Shown here in pieces: positions 30,067 to 39,740 of a stretch of DNA of 64,000 nucleotides. The first letter of the stretch is position 1. Every line of letters starts with the position of its first letter. Where the stretch lies: NCBI GenBank assembly GCA_012960035.1, contig DUBZ01000037.1, positions 1 to 64,000 of the forward strand, given 5' to 3'. The notes beneath the pieces are model-generated. The model was not told the DNA's origin. It did not search any database and worked only from the letters and a program-made list of their open reading frames with translations. The translations under genes were made by a program, and so were the position numbers. Source of the stretch: Myxococcales bacterium (lineage in GTDB: Bacteria; Myxococcota_A; UBA9160; UBA4427).

Positions 30067-30477
30067 ATGTCGATCGAAGACCAACTTCCGCGCAACAATC
30101 TCGTTGTATGGATCGCACGCATCTGTTTTACATTGATCTTCTTCGCGTCAGGCGTCACCCACTTCACCGACATGGCGGGCTACGTGCGGCTCATGCACGA
30201 AGCGATTCCATTCCGTGATTTTTGGGTTGTCATCTCCGGCATTGTCGAACTCGCCGGTGCCCTGATGATTCTGTTTGACCGACATGCACGGTTGGGTGCG
30301 TGGTTAATCGTGCTGTTCCTTGTTCCGGTCACGATCACCGTCCACGGCTACGAAATGGTGACGCACAAAGATCCCATGATGCGGGCGGTGCAGCTCTCGT
30401 TCTTTCTTAAAGGTATCGCGATGACGGGTGGTGCCCTGCTCATCACCCAATACGGCGTAAAGCGACACCAAGATTGA
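30067..30477 (+). CDS. DoxX-like membrane protein
   Basis: Four-TM small protein; IARICFTLIFFASGVTHFTDMAGY. Confidence 0.75.
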   Translation: MSIEDQLPRNNLVVWIARICFTLIFFASGVTHFTDMAGYVRLMHEAIPFRDFWVVISGIVELAGALMILFDRHARLGAWLIVLFLVPVTITVHGYEMVTHKDPMMRAVQLSFFLKGIAMTGGALLITQYGVKRHQD

Positions 30478-31346
30478 GCGATGGAACCCAGGGCAGAACC
30501 GGTCACGTCTACGAGCGAGACGGCAACGTTTACAATCCAACCGATTGGGCGGGTAGCCCGTGGTCGATCGGTCATCAACATGGCGGTCCGGTCAACGCAC
30601 TTTTTGCGACAGCCGCCGAAGAAGCTGCCGCACAAGCCGACCTCCGAGTCGTGCGATTGACGGTGGATCTATTTCGATCAGTACCGCGCGTCCCCCTCGC
30701 ACTCAATTGGCGCTTCGTTCGCGAAGGCCGACGCATTGCGGTGATCGAAGCTGAACTCACGTTGCCCGAGAACGGCCAACTCATCAGTCGCGCTTCTTCG
30801 GTCATGCTCGCCCCCACCGAAGGTTCTCCGCGATCGTGGACCCATGCTCCGGTTCCGCCACTTGCTTTGGAAAATGCCGAGGAAGTCGAGTTCATGGGGG
30901 AAAATGCGAAGGGACTCTACCCACCCGGCTTTCACTGGAGCTTCGAAATCAAAATGGGCTCCGACGAACACGGACCCGCGGCATGGATCACAACACCGCT
31001 CGACTTCTTGCCGGGCGTCCCCATGTCTCCGATGCAGCGCTCCGCCGCGGTAGCCGACCTGACCTTCGGTCTGTCCGGTCAGTCCCTACTGCGCCAAAAG
31101 ATCGTTGACGTCGATGCGTGGCGGGTCCCGATGATCAACATCGACACGACCATTTATTGGGAGCGCCCACCCGTGGGCCAGTGGTTTGGTTTTCGTCACG
31201 CGCTACTCACGGACCATGAAGGCATTGGCTTGGCAGAAGTGGATCTCGCCGACGCCAGCGGCCGACTGGGTCGATCGCTACAAGCCATGCTCGCCAACAA
31301 GCCACCCTCAGTCCGCAAAGCAGAGACAGAGGCTTCAGACGGTTAA
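30474..31346 (+). CDS. Thioesterase family protein (double hotdog)
   Basis: GSPWSIGHQHGGPVNALFATAAEEAA, RLTVDLFRSVPRVPL; ATGA overlap with upstream gene. Confidence 0.85.
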   Translation: MSDGTQGRTGHVYERDGNVYNPTDWAGSPWSIGHQHGGPVNALFATAAEEAAAQADLRVVRLTVDLFRSVPRVPLALNWRFVREGRRIAVIEAELTLPENGQLISRASSVMLAPTEGSPRSWTHAPVPPLALENAEEVEFMGENAKGLYPPGFHWSFEIKMGSDEHGPAAWITTPLDFLPGVPMSPMQRSAAVADLTFGLSGQSLLRQKIVDVDAWRVPMINIDTTIYWERPPVGQWFGFRHALLTDHEGIGLAEVDLADASGRLGRSLQAMLANKPPSVRKAETEASDG

Positions 31347-31456
31347 GGCTAAATCAAACGATCAGCCCCGACTTCGAACCGCAGGGCGGATCAATGGACT
31401 AGCTTACGACCGCAACCGACCCGGGCGTGCACGCCGCCCTTTCTGGAGAACGATTC

Positions 31457-32647
31457 ATGGCAGGCCCGCTCAGCGGTTTTCGTGTGATCGACATCAGCGA
31501 AGTGATCTCAGGCCCTCTGGCCGCGATGATCCTCGCGGACCAAGGCGCAGACGTCATCAAAGTCGAACCCCCCGGCCACGGCGAAGAAAGCCGACAGCTT
31601 GCGAACTACCGCAATGGCATGGCTGCGCTCTACGCCAACTGCAATCACGGCAAGCGATCGATCGGCATCGACCTGAAGCACGAAGACGGGCTCGCGCTTT
31701 TGTATCAGCTTGTAAAAGACGCCGACGTTGTCGTTCAGAACTGGCGACCCGGAGCGGCGGAACGACTCAAGGTCGGCGAAACAGATCTTCGCAAGATCAA
31801 CCCCAACATCATCTACGCCTCCATCACGGGTTATGGCGACGACGGACCCTACGCGGATCGACGCGGTTACGATCCGATCTTCCAATCGCTTACGGGCTAC
31901 GTCGCATCGCAGACGAACCCTGAGATCCCTGTGCCAGACCTCGTGCGCAATTCTCTCGTCGACAAAGCGACATCCATCACCTTGGCCCAAGGCATTACCG
32001 CAGCACTACTTGCCCGGGAGCGTGGCGCGGGCGGCCAGCACGTTCGCATCGCAATGCTCGACGCCGGTCTTGCGTTCTTTTGGCCCGACGGAATGTTGCG
32101 CCACTCGCTTGTCGGCGACGACGTCGAAAATTACGTCGTCCCCGGTGAGCGATATCAGCTCATGGCGACCAAAGACGGACAGCTCGTCATGTGGATGGGG
32201 ACTGCGGACCAAATGCGAGCGGGGTTGCGCGCGGTCGGTCGCGACGACATTGCAGACGACCCCAAGCAACGTGGCAGGTCGATGCTTGAAGAAGCCAATG
32301 AACTGGCGCGTGCAGTGGCCATACAAGAGGGCATGGCGAAGCTCACCAGCGCCGAGGCATACGCCCGATTGATCGAACATGAAGTTCCCGCCGCACCGGT
32401 ACTCACTCACGAAGAAGTGATGCGCGACCCGCAGATCGTTCACAACGGAAGCATCCTCGAAGGAAGCCACCCGGTGTACGGCGACTTTCGGCGCGCGCGA
32501 CCGGCAGTGCGTTTTTCGCAAACACCTACTGAACCAACTGACGCGCCCGCGCTCTACGGCGAGAACTCAACAGCGATCCTCGACGAACTTGGGCTCTCGA
32601 AAGAAGCCCAGACTGCCCTGCGAGAGTCCGGCGCGGTGACGCGCTAG
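31457..32647 (+). CDS. CaiB/BaiF family CoA transferase
   Basis: MAGPLSGFRVIDISEVISGPLAAMILADQGADVIKVEPPGHG, GKRSIGIDLKHEDG. Confidence 0.95.
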   Translation: MAGPLSGFRVIDISEVISGPLAAMILADQGADVIKVEPPGHGEESRQLANYRNGMAALYANCNHGKRSIGIDLKHEDGLALLYQLVKDADVVVQNWRPGAAERLKVGETDLRKINPNIIYASITGYGDDGPYADRRGYDPIFQSLTGYVASQTNPEIPVPDLVRNSLVDKATSITLAQGITAALLARERGAGGQHVRIAMLDAGLAFFWPDGMLRHSLVGDDVENYVVPGERYQLMATKDGQLVMWMGTADQMRAGLRAVGRDDIADDPKQRGRSMLEEANELARAVAIQEGMAKLTSAEAYARLIEHEVPAAPVLTHEEVMRDPQIVHNGSILEGSHPVYGDFRRARPAVRFSQTPTEPTDAPALYGENSTAILDELGLSKEAQTALRESGAVTR

Positions 32648-32686
32648 CGCTATTTTCACGATCCTCAATCAAAGAGGCGCCCCCCT

Positions 32687-34207
32687 ATGAGCATGACACG
32701 ACGACGTTTTATCGCGACGAGTGCACTCGTCGCCGGCGGATCCTCGCTTGCGGGATGCGCGTCAATCGCCGCTGCGCCCGGGCAAAGCGACTACGCCAAC
32801 TTCGACGCCACTGAACTTGCAAGCTTAATTCGCTCCAAGCAGATCAGTCCCTCCCAAGCACTCGAATGGGCGATCGCGCGCAGCGAAGTCGTGAACCCAC
32901 AACTCAACGCGATCGTTGTGGAACACTTTGATCGCGCACGCCGATTGGCGGCGGGAACGATCCCAGACGGACCCCTTCAGGGCGTGCCCTTTCTATTGAA
33001 AGACCTGTGGACGCAACTCGCCGGAACCGTGACGACCCACGGTTCGCGATTCTTCTCCGATCAGGTCGTCAAGCAGAACAATACGCTCGCCAACCGATAC
33101 GAGGCCGCGGGCCTTGTGATCTTCGGCAAAACCGCGAGCCCGGAGTTCGGCTCCAACTCCTCAACCGAGTCGCTGCTCTGGGGAGACACCCGCAATCCTT
33201 GGGACCCAACACTGAGTTCGGGCGGTTCATCAGGGGGCTCCGCTGTTGCAGTCGCGACGGGCATCGTACCCGCTGCCCATGCAAGTGATGGCGGGGGCTC
33301 GATTCGTATTCCGGCCTCGTGTTGTGGGATCTTCGGGCTGAAGCCTTCTCGCGGTCGCACCCCTGGAGGCCCGGGCGCGTTTGACAAGGCCGCCGGTCTC
33401 GGCGTCAGCCATGTCGTGTCGCGAAGCGTTCGTGACAGCGCGTTGTTGCTCGACCTGACTGGGCACCCAGAAGTAGGCGACCCGTACGTCACGCCTCCAC
33501 CCTCGCGTTCGTACTTGGCCGCGACGGGGATGGCGCCGGGACGCCTGCGAATCGGCATCCAGCGCAGATCTACATTTCCGATCGAGACCCATCCCGATTG
33601 TATGGAAGCCCTCGAACACACCGCCAGCCTGTGTGAATCCCTTGGCCATGAACTCGGAGAGATCGAGCCTCCCCCACTCCCGGGTGAAGGCTTATGGCGA
33701 TCGTTCGGCGTGCTGCGCGGAACCTCGATCGCGATGGCGATCAAGAAGCGCGAGGCCGAAGTCGGGCGGGAAGCAACCGCGGACGACATCGAACCAAACA
33801 ATTGGCAGTCGTACGTCGATTCCAAAGACTTCAGCGCAGTCGATTTCGAACGAGAGCGTCAGTTCGTCTATTCACTCGCCCGGGACATCATCGAGCACCA
33901 GAGCGCGTTCGACGTTGTCTTGTCTCCGACTCTCGTTGGACCGCCACCGAAGCTCGGTATTTTGAACCCCAACAGTCCAACCCAAGAATTCGCGAACGCG
34001 GCCATGTCGATGGCGGGCTTCACCATCGCGTACAACGTGTCGGGGCAACCCGCGATGACGGTCCCGCTCCATTGGAACGCGAGCTCCATTCCGATCGGCA
34101 CCATGTTCGCCGGGCGACCTGGCGCAGAAGGGACGCTGTACCGGCTAGCCGCGCAGCTCGAACAAGCTCAACCCTGGGCGGACCGACGTCCGCCAGAGTT
34201 CGCTTGA
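32687..34207 (+). CDS. Amidase (amidase signature family), Tat-exported with lipobox
   Basis: MTRRRFIATSALVAGGSSLAGC; GKTASPEFG, SSGGSSGGSAVAVATG, DGGGSIRIPASCCGIFGLKPS. Confidence 0.92.
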   Translation: MSMTRRRFIATSALVAGGSSLAGCASIAAAPGQSDYANFDATELASLIRSKQISPSQALEWAIARSEVVNPQLNAIVVEHFDRARRLAAGTIPDGPLQGVPFLLKDLWTQLAGTVTTHGSRFFSDQVVKQNNTLANRYEAAGLVIFGKTASPEFGSNSSTESLLWGDTRNPWDPTLSSGGSSGGSAVAVATGIVPAAHASDGGGSIRIPASCCGIFGLKPSRGRTPGGPGAFDKAAGLGVSHVVSRSVRDSALLLDLTGHPEVGDPYVTPPPSRSYLAATGMAPGRLRIGIQRRSTFPIETHPDCMEALEHTASLCESLGHELGEIEPPPLPGEGLWRSFGVLRGTSIAMAIKKREAEVGREATADDIEPNNWQSYVDSKDFSAVDFERERQFVYSLARDIIEHQSAFDVVLSPTLVGPPPKLGILNPNSPTQEFANAAMSMAGFTIAYNVSGQPAMTVPLHWNASSIPIGTMFAGRPGAEGTLYRLAAQLEQAQPWADRRPPEFA

Positions 34208-34238
34208 ATCGAGTCGACCTAAACTGACACGCTTGGCG

Positions 34239-35480
34239 CTATGCCTTCGCGACGTCCGCCATCGGAACAAGCTTGGTCGTAAGCGGTGCGATCTCCCCTT
34301 CCGGCAGCATGAAGCGCCAGAACATCATGCCGAAGGGGCGCCCTTCTGTGTCGAGCCAGTTGGGCACGCCGGGGTCTGAACCCGCGACTACAATTTTGAA
34401 ACTTCCGTCGCTTTCGAGTTTGACTTGCTTGCGATTTAGAGACGAAGTGCGGTTCGCGTAGTCAAGCGTCTGCAGGTAGCGGTTCCAAAGAACGACATTG
34501 GAGAACCGGCACTTGGGGAAGCGACCGCGAATCACGAGTGCTTCCCCGGGCTTCACGACAAACGGCGCCATCGAATAGACATTGTCGACGGCCGCGTAAC
34601 CTGTGTTTGCATTGTCGTCCGCGCCGATCGTCGGCTGCGGCAACTGGTTGGGCACCTTGGATACGTACTTGGGCAAGTTGGGTCGCGCGCCGAACGGTTC
34701 GATCGACGTGATGAGAAATTTGGTGACGCGTCGAAGGCCCGCAGCCAAGTCCGCGTCCGTCGCGCGTGGCGGCGGCGGTAGTTCCGTGAGCGGCTCAATC
34801 ATGAGCGGGATGTGGTGAAGCCGATCGGAGGCGATCCCGACCTCTCGCTCGTAGTAGTGACGCGTGCTCAAACTACCTGAGCCCTTGGGAAGCGCGAGCC
34901 AGTTTCCGGGCTGCTTCGTAGCACTTGCGATGATCTCGTAGTTGCCGTCTTTGTCGACGTCGAACTGCGTGTCGTTCAGGGTTCCACCAACGCCGACCGA
35001 ATTGCCCCCGTCGAGGGTTCCCAATTCAACGGTGAAGGACGTGTAGGTCGCGCCCGCGATATTGCCGCGAATGCGATAGCTGTGATGCTCGTCCACGACG
35101 GCGTGGTAATAGACGGCGTCAGGGTTGTCGCCGAGGAGTTTCTTTTCGGGTGTCACGAAGCGTTTGAAGTTGGGACGTGCCGAGTCGGCTTCCAAATAAA
35201 CTTCGAGGCCATGTTGCAGAGAATGGAACAGGCTGTTGCGCGCGTCCGCGAGATCTTCTTCGGTGCGAATGCGCCACGCGGGGTCGCGAAAGCTCGCGTC
35301 GATCTTGGCCAGCGCCTCTCGGAGTTCTTCGGCCGCGGCGGCAGATTCAGAAGCGAGCCCGTCCCCCGCTTCATGGTGCGCAGCGTTCGCCACGCCCGCA
35401 AACAGGCCAGCCGATGCCACCGCACCCAGGCTGGTTCCAACTGCGGTCGTCTTCAGAAAGTCTCGTCGATCCATGCTCAT
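34239..35480 (-). CDS. Tat-signal DUF1214-type protein
   Basis: MSMDRRDFLKTTAVG...ANA; FVVKPGEALVIRGRFPKCRFSNVVLWNRY C-terminal region. Confidence 0.75.
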   Translation of the reverse strand: MSMDRRDFLKTTAVGTSLGAVASAGLFAGVANAAHHEAGDGLASESAAAAEELREALAKIDASFRDPAWRIRTEEDLADARNSLFHSLQHGLEVYLEADSARPNFKRFVTPEKKLLGDNPDAVYYHAVVDEHHSYRIRGNIAGATYTSFTVELGTLDGGNSVGVGGTLNDTQFDVDKDGNYEIIASATKQPGNWLALPKGSGSLSTRHYYEREVGIASDRLHHIPLMIEPLTELPPPPRATDADLAAGLRRVTKFLITSIEPFGARPNLPKYVSKVPNQLPQPTIGADDNANTGYAAVDNVYSMAPFVVKPGEALVIRGRFPKCRFSNVVLWNRYLQTLDYANRTSSLNRKQVKLESDGSFKIVVAGSDPGVPNWLDTEGRPFGMMFWRFMLPEGEIAPLTTKLVPMADVAKA

Positions 35481-35603
35481 GACTTCATCTCCTTAGGTGC
35501 GGCGTTTGCAATGCTGCGGAAACCAACAGGCCATGCAGGTTACTTCTGGATTTGAGCTTACAAGTGGGCTTCTTAAGAACGCGAGCGAAGAGTCTGGCTA
35601 TCG

Positions 35604-36179
35604 TTACGCGACGTCTTCTGCGCTGACGACATAGATTTGATCGGGTGCGATCGCGCGCTCTGCGATGCCATCGAACTTTTCGCCAGGCCCAGCGTAGCTG
35701 TCTTCACACAACACGAGGCCTTCGTCATCGAACTCCCACACGATTAACAAACGCGAGCTGTAGAGATAAAGCGCGTCTTTGTCCGCAACTTCGACCCCGA
35801 TCATCCCGAGCACGTTGCCGGGATAGGCCATTTTGAGAACACCCTCGGTCGTAATGACGTCTTGCCCGACCGACATGCGTTCAATGTCGTGTTCGATGCG
35901 GTGGCAACCCGAGCCGACGATGCCCTGGTAGTAGGCCGCAACGCCGTCTTTGCCTTTGGGGCTCTGGGCTTCGTTCATCGCGACGTCGTCGGTCGCGTAG
36001 CTGTGATAGTGCGCGTTCGGAGAAACCGTGGCCATGAGGGCGTCGAAGTCGGCGACGCATTCAGACTTCGAATGGGCGATCAACGTTTTCAGGATGATCT
36101 GTCGACGTGGGTCAGCCTCGCTTGCGAGCAGCTGTTCGGACATCGCCCAGTTTTTGCGCGGGTCGATCACGTAGCCCAT
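35604..36179 (-). CDS. Nuclear transport factor 2 / SnoaL-like protein
   Basis: LMATVSPNAHYHSYATDDVAMNEAQSPKGKDGVAAYYQGIV. Confidence 0.75.
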   Translation of the reverse strand: MGYVIDPRKNWAMSEQLLASEADPRRQIILKTLIAHSKSECVADFDALMATVSPNAHYHSYATDDVAMNEAQSPKGKDGVAAYYQGIVGSGCHRIEHDIERMSVGQDVITTEGVLKMAYPGNVLGMIGVEVADKDALYLYSSRLLIVWEFDDEGLVLCEDSYAGPGEKFDGIAERAIAPDQIYVVSAEDVA

Positions 36180-36202
36180 GGAGGTCTCCTGTTTTCCGTT
36201 TG

Positions 36203-36213
36203 GAGTGATTCGA
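36203..36213 (-). promoter_or_regulatory. Repeated leader motif TCGAATCACTC, copy C
   Basis: Minus strand TCGAATCACTC-CAAACGGAAAACAGGAGACCTCC-ATG upstream of the 35604..36179 gene. Confidence 0.5.
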
Positions 36214-36306
36214 GAAACGACGTTGTTCCAGCAATGTTGCGCGAGCCACTGTTTTTTGCTCGCATTCAGTCGCGACTTCGTGAATCAGACTGCAGGCCAG
36301 CTCAAT

Positions 36307-36317
36307 TCGAATCACTC
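36307..36317 (+). promoter_or_regulatory. Repeated leader motif TCGAATCACTC, copy A
   Basis: TCGAATCACTC-GAAAGGAAACCC-ATG upstream of the 36330 gene. Confidence 0.5.
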
Positions 36318-36329
36318 GAAAGGAAACCC

Positions 36330-37064
36330 ATGCGAGATCAAAAGCCAAAACGCCGATCCCTTGAACTCGACGACTACAGCGGCCCCTTTCAGCCCGACCT
36401 CCACCTTTCTGATTTTTCGAAGGAAGGGCTGATGAAGCTCGTCGAAATCGGCGGGTCGATCTACGGCAACGTAAACCGGCAGTGGTACCGCGCGGCGATC
36501 AAACGCTTCGGCCAGGAAGTCGCCGACGAAATGCATCACGAAGTCTGGTTCGCCGACGGCGGGTCCGGCGATCACGAGAACTACACCATTTCGAAACTCA
36601 TGGGCTTCGAAGACGCCGACGACGAAACAGCCGCGATGAAGGTTTGGCAATGTCTGCCCGCGATGTCGACCCGCATGACCCTCGAGTTTGAATCCCGCGG
36701 CGACCATGAATGGGAAATGCACACGCCCCAGTGCGATGTGCCGGAAACCGGCGAACGCGAAGGCCCCGAAGTCATGGCCTACATGTGCGACAAGATCTGC
36801 GGTCACCTCGAACTATTTGGTTTCCGGCACGGGGCTGCACGTTGGAACGCCAACATTCGCATCGACCCCGAAAAACTTCCACCGCGTGCGAGCGACGAAG
36901 AACATCACTGCAGATGGCGCATTAAACTCACCGACCAGCGCACCGACTACGAAGCAGAACCGGGCCCATATGTCGAGAAACACGGGTTGCAGCGCGACAC
37001 CGACGCCGAGATTGTGAACCACGAAGCGGGGAAGTACAGCCAGAAGAAACCGTCAACGCGTTAG
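36330..37064 (+). CDS. Conserved hypothetical protein (possibly DUF6125-like)
   Basis: Start MRDQKPKRRSLELDDYSGPFQPDLHLSDFSKEGLMKLVEIGGSIYGNVNRQWYRAAIKRFG; RBS AAAGGA. ORF track start (35862) overlaps the divergent gene. Confidence 0.7.
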   Translation: MRDQKPKRRSLELDDYSGPFQPDLHLSDFSKEGLMKLVEIGGSIYGNVNRQWYRAAIKRFGQEVADEMHHEVWFADGGSGDHENYTISKLMGFEDADDETAAMKVWQCLPAMSTRMTLEFESRGDHEWEMHTPQCDVPETGEREGPEVMAYMCDKICGHLELFGFRHGAARWNANIRIDPEKLPPRASDEEHHCRWRIKLTDQRTDYEAEPGPYVEKHGLQRDTDAEIVNHEAGKYSQKKPSTR

Positions 37065-37075
37065 CGAGCCGGCAG

Positions 37076-37780
37076 TCAATCGGTTTTGAATTCGGCGGTC
37101 AGCTCGGGCCAAGCTTCGGGTCGCAACGCGCCGTACAAGAACAAGCGCTTGAGCTCAGCGGCGAAGCGTTCGGTTTCATTGCGCGCGACTTCCGGGTCGT
37201 CACTGCGTTGCCTCGCCATCAGCGACCATACCAGTGCCGACGTCATGCCGATCACGCCGAGCATTTCGGCATCGATGCCGTCTTGGCTCTTCGAACTGCC
37301 GGCCAAACGTTCGAGGGAGTCGACATAGCCAAGCCAACCATTCGGCTGAACCTGCTTTTGGGCCAGCAGGTCGAACACCCATAGGCGAGCGATGTCGGGG
37401 CGCTCGTGGAAGTAATGAACGAAGAAATCGATCTGTTCGCCGATCGCCCGTGGCTCGCGCAAGACTTCTTGTGTCTCTCGCGCAAAGGCCGCGCCCACCG
37501 CCATCAACAGCTCGTCTCTATTTTTGAAATGTTGATACGTCGTGCTTCGGTTGAGGCCCGCCCGCTTTGCCACCGCGGCAACCGTCAGCGCTTCGGGACC
37601 GCGCTCAGCAAACAGTTCGCGCGCCGCGGTGAGCAACGTCTTTCGACTTTGCTTGGCATCGCTGCGCAGCGCCCGAGCCCGGCCTGGCGGAGAATCCACG
37701 GCCGTTTTCCTCGCCGGCGGGGTCACGAGCGAGTCTCCCGTTTTGTTCGGCGTCGCTTTAACACGTTGCTCCTTTTGCAA
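37076..37780 (-). CDS. TetR/AcrR family transcriptional regulator
   Basis: KTLLTAARELFAERGPEALTVAAVAKRAGLNRSTTYQHFKNRDELLMAVG. Confidence 0.9.
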   Translation of the reverse strand: MQKEQRVKATPNKTGDSLVTPPARKTAVDSPPGRARALRSDAKQSRKTLLTAARELFAERGPEALTVAAVAKRAGLNRSTTYQHFKNRDELLMAVGAAFARETQEVLREPRAIGEQIDFFVHYFHERPDIARLWVFDLLAQKQVQPNGWLGYVDSLERLAGSSKSQDGIDAEMLGVIGMTSALVWSLMARQRSDDPEVARNETERFAAELKRLFLYGALRPEAWPELTAEFKTD

Positions 37781-37848
37781 TTTTCACGGACGTCGGTTTC
37801 AGCCCCGCACCACCCTCTCCGTCGGCTCAGGACCTTGCGGCTATTAAG

Positions 37849-37866
37849 TCCAACAACTATGTTGGA
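37849..37866. promoter_or_regulatory. Candidate TetR operator, perfect palindrome
   Basis: TCCAACA-ACTA-TGTTGGA (7-4-7) in the divergent TetR / enoyl-CoA hydratase intergenic region. Confidence 0.65.
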
Positions 37867-37934
37867 TCTAGCTTAACGGCTGCCGCGGAGATCACAAGCG
37901 ACAGTCGCCCACCCCAACGACTCGACCCAACATT

Positions 37935-38762
37935 TTGAGGATCCGAAGCTTGTCCGATTTAGACATCGACTCGGAAGTGATTTCCGTTGTGCGCGAAAAT
38001 GGTGTTGTCCTCATCACGTTGAATCGCCCCAACGTAAACAACGCGTTGGCCCCTCAACACTTTGCGTTGCTCGGGGAGACCCTCGAAGAAATCGCGCAGA
38101 CCCCCTCGGATCGCGTCGTTGTTATCACCGGCGCGGGCGGTGGCTTTTGTGCCGGCGCAGACCTCGCGAGTTCGGGCGGCGCCGCCGAGCGACTGGGCCA
38201 AGGTCCCATTGCGCGGGAACAGTGGGTTCGCGAACTCACGGCACCGGCCGTTGCACTTCATCGCTTACCCAAGCCAACCATCGCGGCGGTCAACGGTGTG
38301 GCGGCGGGAGGTGGCTGCAATCTCGCATTGGGATGCGACATCGTTTTCGCTGGCGAACGCGCACGCTTTACCGAGGTGTTCGTCAATCGCGCACTCTCCC
38401 TCGACTACGGCGGTAGCTGGCTGTTGCCCAAGTTGATCGGCTTGCAACGCGCAAAGGATCTCGCGTTTCGCGGTGACGTGATCGACGCCAATAAAGCACT
38501 CGAACTTGGCCTCGTGCTCGACATCATTCCGAACGAAACACTGCTCTCCCACGCGCTCGACTACGCGGGGATGTTGGCCGCAAAACCCCCGATCGCCCTT
38601 TCGCTCATCAAGACTGGCATGAACCGGCTAGCGAGTGCGTCGTTCGAAGAAGCGATTGAATGGGAAGCGACGGCACAGTCGACTTGTCTCGGCAGCGAAG
38701 ATTTTCGCGAAGCCATGCGCGCTTGGGCAACCAAGAGCGAGGGCAATTACTCTGGCAAGTAG
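37935..38762 (+). CDS. Enoyl-CoA hydratase/isomerase family protein
   Basis: NGVVLITLNRPNVNNALAPQH, GAGGGFCAGADLASSG, KPTIAAVNGVAAGGGCNLALGCDIVFAGE. Confidence 0.93.
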   Translation: MRIRSLSDLDIDSEVISVVRENGVVLITLNRPNVNNALAPQHFALLGETLEEIAQTPSDRVVVITGAGGGFCAGADLASSGGAAERLGQGPIAREQWVRELTAPAVALHRLPKPTIAAVNGVAAGGGCNLALGCDIVFAGERARFTEVFVNRALSLDYGGSWLLPKLIGLQRAKDLAFRGDVIDANKALELGLVLDIIPNETLLSHALDYAGMLAAKPPIALSLIKTGMNRLASASFEEAIEWEATAQSTCLGSEDFREAMRAWATKSEGNYSGK

Positions 38763-38770
38763 CGCCAGTT

Positions 38771-38781
38771 TCGAATCACTC
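38771..38781 (+). promoter_or_regulatory. Repeated leader motif TCGAATCACTC, copy B
   Basis: TCGAATCACTC-AAAAAGGGAAACACCAC-ATG upstream of the 38799 gene. Confidence 0.5.
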
Positions 38782-38798
38782 AAAAAGGGAAACACCAC

Positions 38799-39644
38799 AT
38801 GGACGATGTTCGCAGTTGGGTCGAAGAGTCTCCGTACAGCCGCTATCTCGGCGTTGAGCTTGTCGAAATTGATGAAAGCAGCGCGCGCCTACGCCTCCCC
38901 TACCAGGACGCGAACTCGAACCCGGGCCAAGTCCTTCACGGCGGCTGCGCAGCATCGCTCGGTTCGATTGCAGGCCAAGCAATCGCTCGAAATGTCCTCG
39001 GCCCGGATTCAGGTCCCTGGCACACGGCACAAATGCAGGTCAACTACCTCGCGGCAGCCATCAACGAAGACATCGTCGTCGATGCCAAGCTCCTCCGCAA
39101 AGGACGCGAGCTCTGTTTCGTCGGTGTCGACGTCGCCACGACGGCAGGCAAACCCATCGCGAACATCACGACGGCCATTCGCGGCCGCATGGGAAAACCC
39201 GAGAACGACGCATACGTTTCGAGCGGTGATGCAGGCGAAGCCGACCCGGGAAAGATGGGACCCCACATTGGGCAGATTCCATTCATTGGAAACCGTGGCA
39301 TCCGCGTTGAGCACATGATGGACGGCACGTCGCGGCTTGTGATGCCGTACATCGAAGACAATTCAGACCAAGCCGGTGGTGTCCATGAAGGAGCCGTGCT
39401 CGCGTTGCTCGACACCACGGGTGCGATGGCATCCTGGGCCGAAGCGACCCCCGGTCCATACAAAGCCTCGACCGCGTCGATGCAACTTCAAAACCTCGGT
39501 CCCGCACCCAAGGGCGACCTCGTCGCATATGGACGATGCATTGAAAACGACGACGAGATCTATTGGTCGGACGTTGAAGTCGCCTCGGCGAGCGACGGCC
39601 GGGTGACGGCGCGCGGATGCGTGCTTTACCGGATCGTAAAGTAG
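38799..39644 (+). CDS. PaaI-type (double hotdog) thioesterase
   Basis: NPGQVLHGGCAASLGSIAG and second repeat QAGGVHEGAVLALLDTTGAMAS. Confidence 0.88.
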   Translation: MDDVRSWVEESPYSRYLGVELVEIDESSARLRLPYQDANSNPGQVLHGGCAASLGSIAGQAIARNVLGPDSGPWHTAQMQVNYLAAAINEDIVVDAKLLRKGRELCFVGVDVATTAGKPIANITTAIRGRMGKPENDAYVSSGDAGEADPGKMGPHIGQIPFIGNRGIRVEHMMDGTSRLVMPYIEDNSDQAGGVHEGAVLALLDTTGAMASWAEATPGPYKASTASMQLQNLGPAPKGDLVAYGRCIENDDEIYWSDVEVASASDGRVTARGCVLYRIVK

Positions 39645-39740
39645 AGTTTCGCTCCTCGTAGATTTACCCGCTCAATCATCCACAACTGAACACCCCACTA
39701 CTTAACCAAGCATTCAACACGAACAAGGAGAGCATTCCCC

